From Saccharopolyspora shandongensis (lineage in GTDB: Bacteria > Actinomycetota > Actinomycetes > Mycobacteriales > Pseudonocardiaceae), in contig NZ_FNOK01000002.1 of assembly GCF_900106995.1 (NCBI RefSeq), positions 1 through 64,000 of the forward strand: a stretch of DNA of 64,000 nucleotides, written 5' to 3'. The notes below the pieces were generated by a model. It did not search any database. It was not told the DNA's origin and saw only the letters and a program-made list of their open reading frames with translations. The position numbers and the translations under genes were made by a program. Shown in pieces: positions 42,967-52,076 of the stretch (position 1 is the first letter of the stretch; every line of letters begins with the position of its first letter).

Positions 42967-44205
42967 TTGGCACGCGCACGTGATGGGCGGATCCTGCTGG
43001 TCGCGGCGGTGGTCGTCGAGATCCTCGCGATCTGGTTCGTGCACTGGATCGACACCCGCGGCTACCTGGACACCGAGATCTACCGGCTCGGTGCCCGCGC
43101 GTGGCTGAACGGCATCCCGGTGTACGGCGACGACCTGACGCCGGAGACGCCGGACTACGGCACGCTGCCGTTCATCTACCCGCCGTTCGCGGCGCTGCTG
43201 TTCATCCCGCTGACCTGGCTGCCGGTGGACGGCGCGGTGGTGCTGGTGGCGGTGCTGTCGCACGTCGCGATCCTCGTCACGGCCTACTCGCTGGCCCGCT
43301 CGTCCAGCTACCTCGCGCCGCGCGCCGGGCAGGTCGCGGTGGCCACGGCGGTGCTGATGTCGTGGTTCACGCTGATCGAGCCGTCCCGCGAGACCATCAA
43401 CTACGGGCAGATCAACCTGGTGCTGATGGCGCTGGTCGCGGCCGACTGCCTGCTGCCGCACACCCGGTGGCCGCGCGGGCTGCTGGTGGGCATCGCGGCG
43501 GCGATCAAGCTCACGCCGCTGGGTTTCCTGCTGCTGTTCCTGCTGCGCCGGGACCACCGGGCGATGGCCGTGACCGGCGCCACATTCGCCGCCACCGTGC
43601 TGATCGGCTGGATCGCCGCGCCGAAGGACTCGGCCGACTGGTGGCTGGACCGGATGCTGTCCACCGGGGACTCGTTCGGCACCGTCTACGCGGGCAACCT
43701 CACGTTGCGAAGCCTGCTGGCGAAGCAGTCGCTGACCGGGTTCGAGCTGAACTCGCTGTGGCTGCTCGGATCGGTGCTGCTGCTCGTGCTGGCGGTGCTC
43801 GGCATGCGGTACGCGCTGCGGATGGACAACGTGCCGCTGGCGCTGGTGCTCAACGCCGTGCTGGTGCTGCTGGTTTCGCCGATCTCCTGGTCGCACCACT
43901 GGGTCTGGGCCGGGCCGGCGCTGGCGCTGTGGTTCGCGATGTCCCTGCGGCACCGCTGGTACTCCGTGCTGATCACGGTCGGGTTGTGCGCGCTGACGGT
44001 GCTCGCCGGCCCGCAGTGGTACCTGCCCAACACCGAGGACCGCGAGCTGGACTGGACGTTCTCGCAGCAGGTCGTCGGCAACGCGTACACGCTGATCGGC
44101 ATCGGTTTCCTGATCGCCGGGGCGGTCGCCCACGTCCGCTTCCGGTCCCGGCACGACCCGGGGTCCCCAGTGGAACCGAAGGCCGGGTTTCCGCTGAAGC
44201 CGTAG
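42967..44205 (+). CDS. GT87-family (DUF2029) membrane mannosyltransferase-like protein
   Basis: The 412-residue protein has about ten to eleven membrane segments and the GT87 pattern. The first external loop reads DTRGYLDTEIYRLGARAWL, followed by GTLPFIYPPFAALLF and NYGQINLVLMALV. Mycobacterial members use polyprenyl-phosphate-mannose to add alpha-1,2 mannose or alpha arabinose outside the membrane. Which sugar this one uses is unclear. The start TTG 42967 follows GGTGAG; no better start lies before the first helix. Its divergence from glf supports an envelope role. Confidence 0.8.
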   Translation: MARARDGRILLVAAVVVEILAIWFVHWIDTRGYLDTEIYRLGARAWLNGIPVYGDDLTPETPDYGTLPFIYPPFAALLFIPLTWLPVDGAVVLVAVLSHVAILVTAYSLARSSSYLAPRAGQVAVATAVLMSWFTLIEPSRETINYGQINLVLMALVAADCLLPHTRWPRGLLVGIAAAIKLTPLGFLLLFLLRRDHRAMAVTGATFAATVLIGWIAAPKDSADWWLDRMLSTGDSFGTVYAGNLTLRSLLAKQSLTGFELNSLWLLGSVLLLVLAVLGMRYALRMDNVPLALVLNAVLVLLVSPISWSHHWVWAGPALALWFAMSLRHRWYSVLITVGLCALTVLAGPQWYLPNTEDRELDWTFSQQVVGNAYTLIGIGFLIAGAVAHVRFRSRHDPGSPVEPKAGFPLKP

Positions 44206-44510
44206 GAGTTGTCCGCAATCTCCGGTGTGTCGTGCCCCGACACGCCGGAGGTCCGCAATTTCCATTGAGCGTTTTTCATCCTCGTTCTGCGTGGCGGTGC
44301 GGGTGGCGGAATCTCAGCGCCCGCCTGGACTGCGGGGGCCCAACCTGATGTATGTCCAGATCCGATTTCCGTTGAAATTGCGGATGTTGTCCACAGGGGA
44401 CGAACGGGTGCGGTCACTCGTCCAGAGCAGTTGGACCGGCGGATGATCGGCGCCCACCGCATACTCGCCTCGCACAGCCCCGATCGCCGCGCGGAAACGA
44501 GGTATCGCCC
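44206..44510. other. Gene-free stretch containing repeat element B
   Basis: The 305 bases between two rightward genes hold a 131-bp terminal-inverted-repeat element and, after 44384, the promoter side of the amidase gene. A short GTCGTGCCCCGACAC inverted repeat stands just left of the element. No gene is seen. Confidence 0.5.
44253..44383. repeat. Terminal-inverted-repeat element B
   Basis: The left end CCGCAATTTCCATTGAGCG (44253) pairs with GTTGAAATTGCGG at the right end (44371-44383). The inner part matches the right half of element A in the opposite direction (GCGTGGCGGTGCGGGTGGCGGA, quoted 20 bases as GCGTGGCGGTGCGGGTGGCG; and GATGTATGTCCA). It is shorter than element A by an internal deletion. 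Confidence 0.7.
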
Positions 44511-45554
44511 ATGCGTCTCCGGTTGAGCGTTCCGATCGCACTGCTGCTCGCCTCCACCGCACTGCCCGCCGCGGCGGAGCCCCCCGAAACCACCAGCACC
44601 CGAATCGCGTTGCGCGACGCACCGCTGACCCGCGACGCGACGCGGGAGGTGCACGCCGACCGCGCCTTCGGCCTGATCGGGCTGACCTGGCGCGGCCCGG
44701 CGCCGGACCGCATCGAGGTGCGCACCCGGAGCGGCTCCGGCTGGACCCCGTGGACGGCGCTGGAACCGATCGACTCGGCTCCCGAACGCGACACTCAGCA
44801 GGGCAGCGAACCACTGTGGACCGGCCGCTCCGACTCCGCGCAAGTGCGGGCCAGCCGGGGCGGCGTCGACGTGACGGGCGATCTGGAACTCGTCGCGATC
44901 GACCCGGGCACCGCACCGGCCCCGGCGCCCCGATCGAGCGCTCCCGGCCAGCCGCCGGTCGTCGGCCGCGCGGAGTGGGGCGCCGACGAGAGCCAGATGA
45001 CCTGGCCGCCGGAACGCACCAAGACCAAGGCCGTCACGGTGCACCACACCGCCGGGACCAACGACTACGCCTGCCGCGAGTCGGCCGCCCTCGTGCGGGC
45101 GATCTACCGCTACCACGCCGTCGAGCTGAAGTGGGGCGACATCGGCTACCACGCGCTGGTCGACAAGTGCGGCACGATCTTCGAGGGCCGCGCGGGCGGG
45201 CTGCGCGACGACATCGTCGGCGGGCACGCGCGGGGCTTCAACCAGGGCACGTTCGGCGTGTCGATGATGGGCAACTACGACGGCGTCGTGCCGTCCCGCG
45301 ACACCGTCGAGTCGGTCGCGGCGATCAGCGCGTGGAAGCTGGGCACGGCCGAGGTGGCCGCGGACGGCCGCACCGAGCTGATCGCGGGCCGCGCCGACAA
45401 CTCGCACTTCCCGGCCGGTGCGGCGGTCCCGCTACCGACGATCTTCGGTCACCGCGACGTCAGCAAGACGGCCTGCCCGGGGCAGCGCGGCTACGAGCAG
45501 CTCGACGAGATCCGCGCCCGCGCGACGGCCCTGCAACGCGACCACCGGCCGTAA
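44511..45554 (+). CDS. Secreted N-acetylmuramoyl-L-alanine amidase (PGRP/Amidase_2)
   Basis: The 347-residue protein has a signal peptide (1-22), an N-terminal beta domain (about 28-135), a Pro/Ala linker and an Amidase_2/PGRP domain (about 150-340). Zinc ligands are visible at His178 or His179 (TVHHTAG), His314 (GHRDVSK) and Cys322 (TACPG). Tyr213 in GYHALVDKCG fits the catalytic Tyr. It should cleave the stem peptide from peptidoglycan. From memory Rv3811 is the counterpart. ATG 44511 has GAGGT seven bases upstream. Confidence 0.88.
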   Translation: MRLRLSVPIALLLASTALPAAAEPPETTSTRIALRDAPLTRDATREVHADRAFGLIGLTWRGPAPDRIEVRTRSGSGWTPWTALEPIDSAPERDTQQGSEPLWTGRSDSAQVRASRGGVDVTGDLELVAIDPGTAPAPAPRSSAPGQPPVVGRAEWGADESQMTWPPERTKTKAVTVHHTAGTNDYACRESAALVRAIYRYHAVELKWGDIGYHALVDKCGTIFEGRAGGLRDDIVGGHARGFNQGTFGVSMMGNYDGVVPSRDTVESVAAISAWKLGTAEVAADGRTELIAGRADNSHFPAGAAVPLPTIFGHRDVSKTACPGQRGYEQLDEIRARATALQRDHRP

Positions 45555-45581
45555 CCCCGCGACCGAGGTCCCGGTGCCGGA

Positions 45582-45613
45582 GTGACCGCAGTTTCAATTG
45601 AAACTGCGGTCAC
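45582..45613. repeat. AGTTTCAATTGAAACT palindrome, copy 2 (32 nt, perfect)
   Basis: The core at 45590-45605 is extended by GTGACCGC and its complement to a 32-base perfect palindrome. It lies between convergent genes and includes the stop codon of the HAD gene, so it can act as a terminator for both. Confidence 0.8.
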
Positions 45614-46422
45614 CACCAGCGGTCGAGGACGTGCGCCACGCCGTCCTCGGCGTTGGTGATCGTGACCTCGTCGGCCGCCGCCAAGGCCTCCTGGTGGGCG
45701 TTGCGCATCGCCACGCCGTGGCCCGCCCACTCCAGCATCGGCACGTCGTTGGGCATGTCGCCGAAGGCGATCACGTCCTCCCGGGCCACGCCGAGCTCCG
45801 CGGCCACCGCCGCCAGCCCGGTCGCCTTGTCCACGCCCGCCGCCGACAGCTCGATCAGGCCCGCCGTGGTCGAGTAGGTCAGCTGCAGCTGCGAGCCCAG
45901 CACCTCGCCGGCCGCCGCGGCCATCTCCGCGCTGGTCATGTGCTCGTGCAGGACCAGCAACTTCACCGCCGGCTTGCCGGTCAGCTCATCGGTGCCGGCC
46001 ACCCGGATGTCCGAATTCGGCCACGCCCGGCGGAAGCCCGCCTCGGCGAGGAACTGCTCGTGCAGCCGGTCCCGCGCCCCGTCGGTGGTCCGCTCCACCG
46101 CGAAGGCGCAGCCCGGCAGCTCGCGCCGCAGCTCGCGGGCCACGTCGTGCAGCAGAACCGGGTCGATCACGTGGCTTTGCAGCACCCGGTCGGCGGCCGC
46201 GTCGTAGAGCACCGCGCCGTTCGCGCACACCGTCACCCCGGACACGCCCAGGCCCTCGACCACCATCGGCACCCAGCGCGGCGGACGCCCCGTGACCAGG
46301 ACGAACGGTGTTCCCGACGCGACCACCCGCTGCACCGTCCGCGCGGTGCGAGGGCTCACTCGCTCCATCGGGTCGAGCAGGGTTCCGTCCACGTCGGATG
46401 CCACCAGGCCGGGTTTGCGCAC
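45610..46422 (-). CDS. HAD-superfamily Cof-type phosphatase
   Basis: The 270-residue enzyme has the HAD nucleophile motif ASDVDGTLLD (about 8-17), the Thr motif VLVTGRPP (41-48), KLLVLHE (about 157) and FGDMPNDVPML (about 222-232). These are all four catalytic motifs of the Cof/YbiV C2B-cap subfamily. Such enzymes dephosphorylate sugar phosphates or flavin nucleotides. GTG 46422 gives the usual start four residues before the nucleophile strand. It corresponds in position to Rv3813c. Confidence 0.88.
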   Translation of the reverse strand: MRKPGLVASDVDGTLLDPMERVSPRTARTVQRVVASGTPFVLVTGRPPRWVPMVVEGLGVSGVTVCANGAVLYDAAADRVLQSHVIDPVLLHDVARELRRELPGCAFAVERTTDGARDRLHEQFLAEAGFRRAWPNSDIRVAGTDELTGKPAVKLLVLHEHMTSAEMAAAAGEVLGSQLQLTYSTTAGLIELSAAGVDKATGLAAVAAELGVAREDVIAFGDMPNDVPMLEWAGHGVAMRNAHQEALAAADEVTITNAEDGVAHVLDRWW

Positions 46423-46548
46423 GACGCCATCCTGCCTGGTCCTGGTCGTGGCCCAGGAGCCGAGGACCCGCCGCAGCGACCCGCGCCACGTTTCCGCATC
46501 ACCTGATCGGGTCGATAAGGGCGGGGCGCTACAAGTACGGTCAACGGC

Positions 46549-47421
46549 GTGCGAGTTGGGATCGTGATTTTGCCCGAACACCGGTGGTGGGCCGCTGAGC
46601 CGCTGTGGCGGATGGCCGAGGAGTACGGCTTCGCCCACGCGTGGACCTACGACCACCTCGGTTGGCGGTCCCTCGTGGACAAGCCGTGGTTCGACGCGGT
46701 TCCGACGCTGACCGCGGCCGCCACGGTCACCTCGACGATCCGGCTGGGCACCCTGGTCGCGTCGCCGAACTTCCGGCACCCCGCGCACTTCGCGCGGGAG
46801 CTGACCGCGCTGGACGACATCGCCGACGGCCGCATCACCCTGGGCATCGGCGCCGGTGGCGTCGGCTTCGACGCGCACGTGCTGGGCCGCCCGGAGCTGA
46901 CCGCCGGGCAGCGCGTCGACCGGTTCACCGAGTTCGTCGAGCTGCTCGACCAGATCCTCACCCGCGACAGCACCGACCACTCCGGCGAGTACTACACCGC
47001 CGTCGAGGCGCACCGGGCGCCCGGCTGCGTGCAGCTGCCCCGGATGCCGTTCGTGATCGCCGCCAACGGGCCGCGGTCGATGCGGCTGGCGGCCCGGTAC
47101 GGCCAGGGCTGGGTGACCACCGGGCGGGAGGCCGACGACCCGGAGGCCTGGTGGCGGTCGGTCGCGGAGCTGTCGCTGCGGTTCGCCGAGGTGCTCGCCG
47201 AGCAGGGCCGGGACCCGGCGAAGGTCGACAAGTACCTGCAGGTGGACGCCGGCCCGGTGTACTCGATGTCCAGTGTGGATCACTTCCGGGACGTGGTCGG
47301 CCGGGCGGCGGAGCTCGGCTTCACCGACGTCATCACGCATTGGCCGCGGGCCGACGAGCCCTACGCGGGCAAGGAGTCCACCGTCGAGGAGATCGCCTCG
47401 GAGGTCCTCCCCGAACTGTGA
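46549..47421 (+). CDS. LLM-class flavin-dependent oxidoreductase
   Basis: The 290-residue luciferase-like monooxygenase fold starts MRVGIVILPEHRWWAAEP. It has AWTYDHLGW (30-38), RLGTLVASPNFRHPAHFARE and GIGAGGVGFDAHVLG. These fit F420- or FMN-dependent members of the family, which are numerous in actinobacteria. The substrate is unknown. It is divergent from the HAD gene; GTG 46549 is the only start before the first beta strand. Confidence 0.85.
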   Translation: MRVGIVILPEHRWWAAEPLWRMAEEYGFAHAWTYDHLGWRSLVDKPWFDAVPTLTAAATVTSTIRLGTLVASPNFRHPAHFARELTALDDIADGRITLGIGAGGVGFDAHVLGRPELTAGQRVDRFTEFVELLDQILTRDSTDHSGEYYTAVEAHRAPGCVQLPRMPFVIAANGPRSMRLAARYGQGWVTTGREADDPEAWWRSVAELSLRFAEVLAEQGRDPAKVDKYLQVDAGPVYSMSSVDHFRDVVGRAAELGFTDVITHWPRADEPYAGKESTVEEIASEVLPEL

Positions 47422-47467
47422 TATCCCCGCGACAACTCGAGCACGATGCGTGCGCATCTCACGCGGC

Positions 47468-47896
47468 ATGCACAGCACCACGTGGTGACGTAATCGCCGA
47501 TTCGCCGTTCTGCCGTTCGCCGCGCTCGCGCTGACCGCGCTGGTCACCGCGGGCTGCGGGCAGGCTCCGGGCGGCACCACGGCAGCAGCGCCGCAGCCGG
47601 CGGCGGGCACCGAGCAGAACGGGTCGCAGGCCACCGAATCGGCGGGCGAGACCGCCGGACCGACGCAGAAGAAGCGCTTCCCGAACACGACCTTCTACGC
47701 CCAGGTCGGTCACTACGACAGCGACATGCTGGAGTTCAAGGCCGCCACGTACGAGGACCTGGGCCCGGACGCGATGAAGGACCGGAAGGTCCTGGGACCC
47801 GACCCGGCCGACCCGAAGACCCACCAGCTGCACCTGTCCCCGGAACTCCGCGGGCTCGCCGTGATCGCAGGTGTGCCCCCGGCGGTCGCCGGGTAG
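47468..47896 (+). pseudogene. Lipoprotein gene interrupted by an in-frame TGA near its start
   Basis: From 47489 an open frame of 135 codons runs to TAG 47894. It begins RNRRFAVLPFAALALTALVTAGC, a good signal peptide, quoted here as FAVLPFAALALTALVTAGC, with a lipobox Cys. A Thr/Ala/Gln-rich linker and a small domain FPNTTFYAQVGHYDSDMLEF follow. No ATG, GTG or TTG precedes the signal core. The nearest in-frame ATG (47468) is cut off by TGA 47486. Either the gene is recently broken or it starts at a non-standard codon. Clear coding character argues for a recent event. Confidence 0.55.
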
Positions 47897-47922
47897 GCCT
47901 TGCGCGGCAGGAGGTGGTGACG

Positions 47923-48558
47923 ATGTCGGCGGAGAACGTCGTGCAACGCCTGCTGGACGAGGCGGGCACCACCTACGCCGCCCAGGCCGGGATCTCGCTG
48001 GCGAACAAGCCCGCCCCGCTGTACCGGCTGCTGGTGCTGGCGGTGCTGATGTCCACCAGGATCAAGGCCGAGCTGGCGGTGTCGGCCGCACGGGAACTCG
48101 CGGAGTTCGGGACGCCGCAGAAGATGTGCGACGCGACCTGGCAGCAGCGCGTCGACGCGCTCGACCGCGGGCACTACGCGCGGTACGACGAGAGCACCGC
48201 CACGGCGCTCGGCAAGGGCGCGCAGCTGCTGATCGACCAGTACCACGGGGATCTCCGGCGGATCCAGGCGAAGGCGGACGGAGACATCGACGTGCTGCAG
48301 GAGAAGCTCACCGAGCTGCCCCGGCTCGGCCCGGTGGGCGTGGACATCTTCTGCCGCGAGGTGCAGCTGGTGTGGCCGGAACTGCGGCCGTTCTTCGACA
48401 AGAAGGCGTTGGCGGGCGCGGAGAAGCTGGGCCTGCCGACCGATCCGGACGAGCTCGCGGAGCTCGTCGAGGGGCACGATCTCGCACGCCTGGCGGCGGC
48501 CCTGGTGCGAGCGACGCTGGACCGCGGCCTCGCCGCGGAGATCACCAAGGCGGCATGA
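47923..48558 (+). CDS. Endonuclease III-like HhH protein without an iron-sulfur cluster
   Basis: The 211-residue all-helical protein has the HhH-GPD-type core: LLVLAVLMSTRIKAELAVSA (about 37-56) and the hairpin LTELPRLGPVGVDIFCREVQ (about 128-147), whose LPRLGPVGV is the HhH loop. The Lys of endonuclease III's active site is not evident and the C-terminal four-Cys cluster is absent. It may bind DNA without glycosylase activity. ATG 47923 has AGGAGG eight bases upstream; GTG 47914 overlaps that site. Confidence 0.75.
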   Translation: MSAENVVQRLLDEAGTTYAAQAGISLANKPAPLYRLLVLAVLMSTRIKAELAVSAARELAEFGTPQKMCDATWQQRVDALDRGHYARYDESTATALGKGAQLLIDQYHGDLRRIQAKADGDIDVLQEKLTELPRLGPVGVDIFCREVQLVWPELRPFFDKKALAGAEKLGLPTDPDELAELVEGHDLARLAAALVRATLDRGLAAEITKAA

Positions 48559-48578
48559 CCCCGCTGGTCACCGATTTC

Positions 48579-48600
48579 CGCAGTTTCAATTGAAACTGCG
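48579..48600. repeat. AGTTTCAATTGAAACT palindrome, copy 3
   Basis: A 22-base perfect palindrome (CGC + core + GCG) 20 bases after the HhH gene stop. A GCTGGTCA tag stands just left. Confidence 0.75.
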
Positions 48601-48607
48601 CACCAGA

Positions 48608-48653
48608 CACGGGCAGGGCCGCAGTTTCAATTGAAACTGCGGCCCTGCCCGTG
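48608..48653. repeat. AGTTTCAATTGAAACT palindrome, copy 4 (46 nt, perfect)
   Basis: The core is extended by CACGGGCAGGGCCGC and its exact complement, giving 23-base arms with no loop outside the AATT centre. It lies seven bases from copy 3 and just past the serS stop, between convergent genes. It is a strong terminator candidate. Confidence 0.85.
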
Positions 48654-48658
48654 GTCGG

Positions 48659-49921
48659 TCACTTGGGTTCGATGACCTCGCGGCCGCCGAGGAACGGGCG
48701 CAGCGCTTCGGGCACTCGCACCGAACCGTCCGGCTGCTGGTGGTTCTCCAGGATCGCGACGATCCAGCGGGTCGTCGCCAGCGTGCCGTTGAGGGTGGCC
48801 GCGATCTGCGGACGGCCGTCCTCGTCGCGGTAGCGGGTGTTCAGCCGCCGCGCCTGGAACGTCGTGCAGTTCGACGTCGAGGTCAGCTCGCGGTACGTCT
48901 GCTGACTCGGCACCCACGCCTCGCAGTCGTACTTGCGGGCCGCGCTGGCACCGAGGTCTCCCGCCGCCGTGTCGATGACCCGGTAGGGCACCTCGATCTT
49001 GGCGAGCATCTCCTCTTCCCACGCCAGCAGCCGCTCGTGCTCGTCGCGGGCCTCGTCCTCGCGGCAGTAGACGAACATCTCCAGCTTGTTGAACTGGTGC
49101 ACGCGGATGATGCCGCGGGTGTCGCGGCCGTAGGACCCGGCCTCCCGGCGGAAGCACGTCGACCAGCCCGCGTAGCGCAGCGGCCCGGCGGAGAAGTCCA
49201 CGATCTCGCCCGAGTGGTAACCGGCCAGCGGGACCTCGGAGGTGCCGACCAGGTAGAGGTCGTCCTCCTCCAGCCGGTACACCTCGGTGGAGTGCGCGCC
49301 GAGGAACCCGGTGCCCTCCATGATCTCCGGGCGCACCAGCACCGGCGGCACGACCAGCGTGAAACCGGCGGCGGCGGCCTGCGCGGCGGCCATGTTCAGC
49401 AGCGCCAGCTCCAACTGCGCGCCGATGCCGGTCAAGAAGTAGAACCGGGCGCCCGCGACCTTCGCGCCGCGCTCCATGTCGAAGGCGCCGATCCCGGTGC
49501 CCAGCTCGACGTGGTCCTTGATCTCGAAGTCGAACTCGCGCGGCACGCCGACGTGCTTGAGCACGGCGTAGTCGTCCTCGCCGCCTGGCGGCACATCGGG
49601 CTCGACGATGTTGGAGACGGCCTTCTGCGCCCGCAGCAGCTCCTCGTCGCCTGCCGACTGCTCCGCCTCGGCCTCCTTGACCTGAGCGGCGAGCTCCTTG
49701 GCGCGGGCCAGCAGCGCGTCGCGCTCCTCGCCCTTGGCCTTGCCGACCTGCTTGCCGAGCTGCTTCTGCTCCGCGCGCAGGTTGTCCGCCCGGGACACCG
49801 CGGACCTGCGACGCTCGTCGGCGGACAGCAGCGCATCCACCAGGGACGCGTCTTCTCCTCGCGCGCGCTGCGAAGCGCGCACGGCTTCCGGATCATCGCG
49901 TAGCGTCTTCAGGTCGATCAC
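48659..49921 (-). CDS. serS: Seryl-tRNA synthetase
   Basis: The 420-residue class II synthetase has an N-terminal coiled-coil arm (about 30-100, rich in Ala/Glu/Lys) that binds the long variable arm of tRNA-Ser. The catalytic core has the class II motif 2 segment [22 protein letters not shown], quoted here as [20 protein letters not shown], and motif 3 near [16 protein letters not shown]. It charges tRNA-Ser (and tRNA-Sec where present). GTG 49921 starts [17 protein letters not shown], the standard beginning. From memory Rv3834c is the positional counterpart. Confidence 0.96.
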   Translation of the reverse strand: MIDLKTLRDDPEAVRASQRARGEDASLVDALLSADERRRSAVSRADNLRAEQKQLGKQVGKAKGEERDALLARAKELAAQVKEAEAEQSAGDEELLRAQKAVSNIVEPDVPPGGEDDYAVLKHVGVPREFDFEIKDHVELGTGIGAFDMERGAKVAGARFYFLTGIGAQLELALLNMAAAQAAAAGFTLVVPPVLVRPEIMEGTGFLGAHSTEVYRLEEDDLYLVGTSEVPLAGYHSGEIVDFSAGPLRYAGWSTCFRREAGSYGRDTRGIIRVHQFNKLEMFVYCREDEARDEHERLLAWEEEMLAKIEVPYRVIDTAAGDLGASAARKYDCEAWVPSQQTYRELTSTSNCTTFQARRLNTRYRDEDGRPQIAATLNGTLATTRWIVAILENHQQPDGSVRVPEALRPFLGGREVIEPK

Positions 49922-50087
49922 AGCTGGTCAGCGTAGTCCGCGCCGTCGACGTGCCGACCCGCAGGGTGCGCTCAACGCCGTCGCCTGCGCCCACGGGCGC
50001 GAGCCACCCGATTTCAGGCGAAACCGGGAAGCCGATCGGGTCGCGGGGCTCGTGGGTGCCGGGCCGGATCGGAAGCCGACCGCGGTG

Positions 50088-51257
50088 TCAGGCGGTGCCG
50101 GGGATGCGGTGCGGGACGAAGGCCGCCCCGTCGTCGGTGATCAGGCCCGCCGTCTCGCGGATGCCCAGGCCCGCCGAGGAGTCGCCGACCACCCAGGCGC
50201 CGAGGGCCGGGCGCATCCCGTCGAACTCCGGCAGCGGGTCGAACGCCTGGTAGACGTAGCCTTCCTCGCCGTACACGCCGCTCGTCTCGGTCTCCCAGCC
50301 CGGCGCGACGACCTGGATGTTGTTGCCCTCGCGGCCCAGGCGCGGCTTGCGCACGTACTCGGTCAGCAGCCCGGGCTGGTCCAGGAACGTCGGCAGCAGG
50401 TTCGGGTGCCCCGGGTGCATCTCCCACAGGATCGCCAGCAGCGCCTTGTTGGACAGCAGCATCTTCCACAGCGGTTCGACCCACTGCGTGGCCGGCAGCG
50501 TCTTGACGGCGTGCTTGCCGAAGTCGTCGTCGACCATCCACTCCCAGGGGTAGATCTTGACGACGGAGTTCATCGGCGCTTCTTCGAGGTCGACGAAGCG
50601 CTCCAGCAGGCTGTCCCAGCCGATCTCCTCGATGGGCAGGCCGACGGTGTCCAGCCCGGCCTCCGCGGCGGTCTCCTGCAGGTACGCCGCGGTGATGTTG
50701 TCCTCACCGGTGACGTCGGCGGACGACCAGGTGAAGTGCGCCTCGTTGGTGGCCAGCTGGTCCTTGATCTCACCCCAGCGCTCGACGAGCTTCTCGTGGA
50801 TGGAGTTCCACTGGTCGTCGCCCTCGTGGCACTCGGTCAGCCAGTGCCACTGCACGACCGCCGCCTCCAGCAGCGACGTCGGGGTGTCGGCGTTGTACTC
50901 CAGCAGCTTCGCCGGGCCGGTGCCGTCGTAGCGCAGGTCGAACCGGCCGTACAGGTGCGGATCGTGGCGCTTCCAGGACTCGGCGATGTGCGGCCAGACC
51001 CACTCCGGGATGCCGAAGTCCTTGTAGCGCTCGGTGATGATGACGTGGTCGACGGCGTCCAGGCACATCGAGTGCAGCAGCTCGACGTCGGCCTCCAGCG
51101 AGAGCACCTCGTCGAGGCTGAACTCGTAGTGCACGCCCTCGTCCCAGTAGGGCCGCGCCGAGCCGTCGGCCGCGCGTGCGGGCGTGCCGAAGACGAGCCC
51201 GAGCTCCTCGACCTTGGCCTGCCAGTCCGGTCGTCGTGCCGTGGTCCTGCGCCGCAC
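50088..51257 (-). CDS. Glutathionylspermidine synthase-like ATP-grasp protein (YgiC/YjfC family)
   Basis: The 389-residue protein resembles the synthetase half of E. coli glutathionylspermidine synthase. It contains PYWDEGVHYEFS, RFDLRYDGTGPAKLLEYNADTP with the ATP/metal-binding LEYNADTP, KIYPWEWM, and the late KPRLGREGNNIQV. YgiC-type proteins form an amide bond between a carboxylate and an amine of unknown identity; neither glutathione nor spermidine need be the substrate. It follows a DUF1190-like gene with a three-base gap, mirroring the E. coli ygiB-ygiC pair. Confidence 0.85.
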   Translation of the reverse strand: MRRRTTARRPDWQAKVEELGLVFGTPARAADGSARPYWDEGVHYEFSLDEVLSLEADVELLHSMCLDAVDHVIITERYKDFGIPEWVWPHIAESWKRHDPHLYGRFDLRYDGTGPAKLLEYNADTPTSLLEAAVVQWHWLTECHEGDDQWNSIHEKLVERWGEIKDQLATNEAHFTWSSADVTGEDNITAAYLQETAAEAGLDTVGLPIEEIGWDSLLERFVDLEEAPMNSVVKIYPWEWMVDDDFGKHAVKTLPATQWVEPLWKMLLSNKALLAILWEMHPGHPNLLPTFLDQPGLLTEYVRKPRLGREGNNIQVVAPGWETETSGVYGEEGYVYQAFDPLPEFDGMRPALGAWVVGDSSAGLGIRETAGLITDDGAAFVPHRIPGTA

Positions 51258-51260
51258 TCG

Positions 51261-51959
51261 TCAGCTCCCGCTACTGCCGCTCTTGTTGTTGATGCCGAAC
51301 CCACCGCGCTGGATGGTCTTGCCGCTGCTGTCCTTGATCGTCGAGCCGGACGGCTTGGTGAACGACGAACCGGACGCGGGCGAACCGACCGGCGGCGCCG
51401 ACACACCGGCGGGCGTGTAGGCGTACCGGTAGGAGGTGTGCTGCCCGCTGGGAATCGTGGTGCCGGGCAGGAAGATCGGCATGAAAAACATGCCGCCGCT
51501 GTGGTAGCCGCCGTGCGAGGACACGTACTGCTCGTTGCAGAACTGGTCCTGGTCGCGGACTCCGGGCTGGCCCGACTGGTCCGTGGCGCAGTACTCCTGC
51601 GAGGCGTTGGCCTCGTTGCTGATCTCCGACGCGGAGTACATCGCGGCCACCAGCGCCACGACGCCGACCGTCGCGCCGCCGCCGATCATGATGCGGCGCC
51701 GCCGCTTCGTCTTCGCCTCCGCAGCCGCCAGCTCGGCGCTGTGCTGCTCCTCACGGCGCTTCTCCGCGGCGATGCGGGCGCGCTGCTCCGCCAACGTCGG
51801 CTCGCGCGGCGTCGTGTTCTCGTCCTGGTACCGGATCCGGCCGCGCCCCGCCGACTCGGGCGACTCCGGTTGGGCCGGTTGCTCCGGGTTGCCCGGCGGG
51901 TTCCCCCCGCCCCACTGCTGCCGGTCGTCGTCTGCCACTGGCTTGCCATCTTCCGTCAT
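51261..51959 (-). CDS. DUF1190-like (YgiB-type) membrane-anchored protein
   Basis: The 232-residue protein has a long polar and charged cytoplasmic N-terminus (to about 90) with a helical ARIAAEKRREEQHSAELAAA stretch. One membrane segment IMIGGGATVGVVALVAAMYS follows (about 91-110). The external part has a CATDQ..FCNEQY Cys pair, a Gly/His-rich GGYHSGGMFFMPIFLPG, and a Ser/Gly-rich tail ending GFGINNKSGSSGS. This matches the DUF1190/YgiB pattern. It is the first gene of the pair with the YgiC-like enzyme. ATG 51959 is chosen from the Met before the disordered tail. Confidence 0.75.
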   Translation of the reverse strand: MTEDGKPVADDDRQQWGGGNPPGNPEQPAQPESPESAGRGRIRYQDENTTPREPTLAEQRARIAAEKRREEQHSAELAAAEAKTKRRRRIMIGGGATVGVVALVAAMYSASEISNEANASQEYCATDQSGQPGVRDQDQFCNEQYVSSHGGYHSGGMFFMPIFLPGTTIPSGQHTSYRYAYTPAGVSAPPVGSPASGSSFTKPSGSTIKDSSGKTIQRGGFGINNKSGSSGS

Positions 51960-52076
51960 AGCCCCACTCCCGAACGCAACATTACCTATCGTGGCGACGC
52001 GTCCGGCAACGAATCGGTTCCGAACATCTGCGATGGCGCCGCGCACCCCGGCACGCCGCGAGGCATCATGTGATCG

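Noticed and set aside
48559-49950. tRNA gene near serS
   Set aside because: I looked for cloverleaf arms and the GGTTCGA T-arm motif around serS and the rest of the window and found none convincing.
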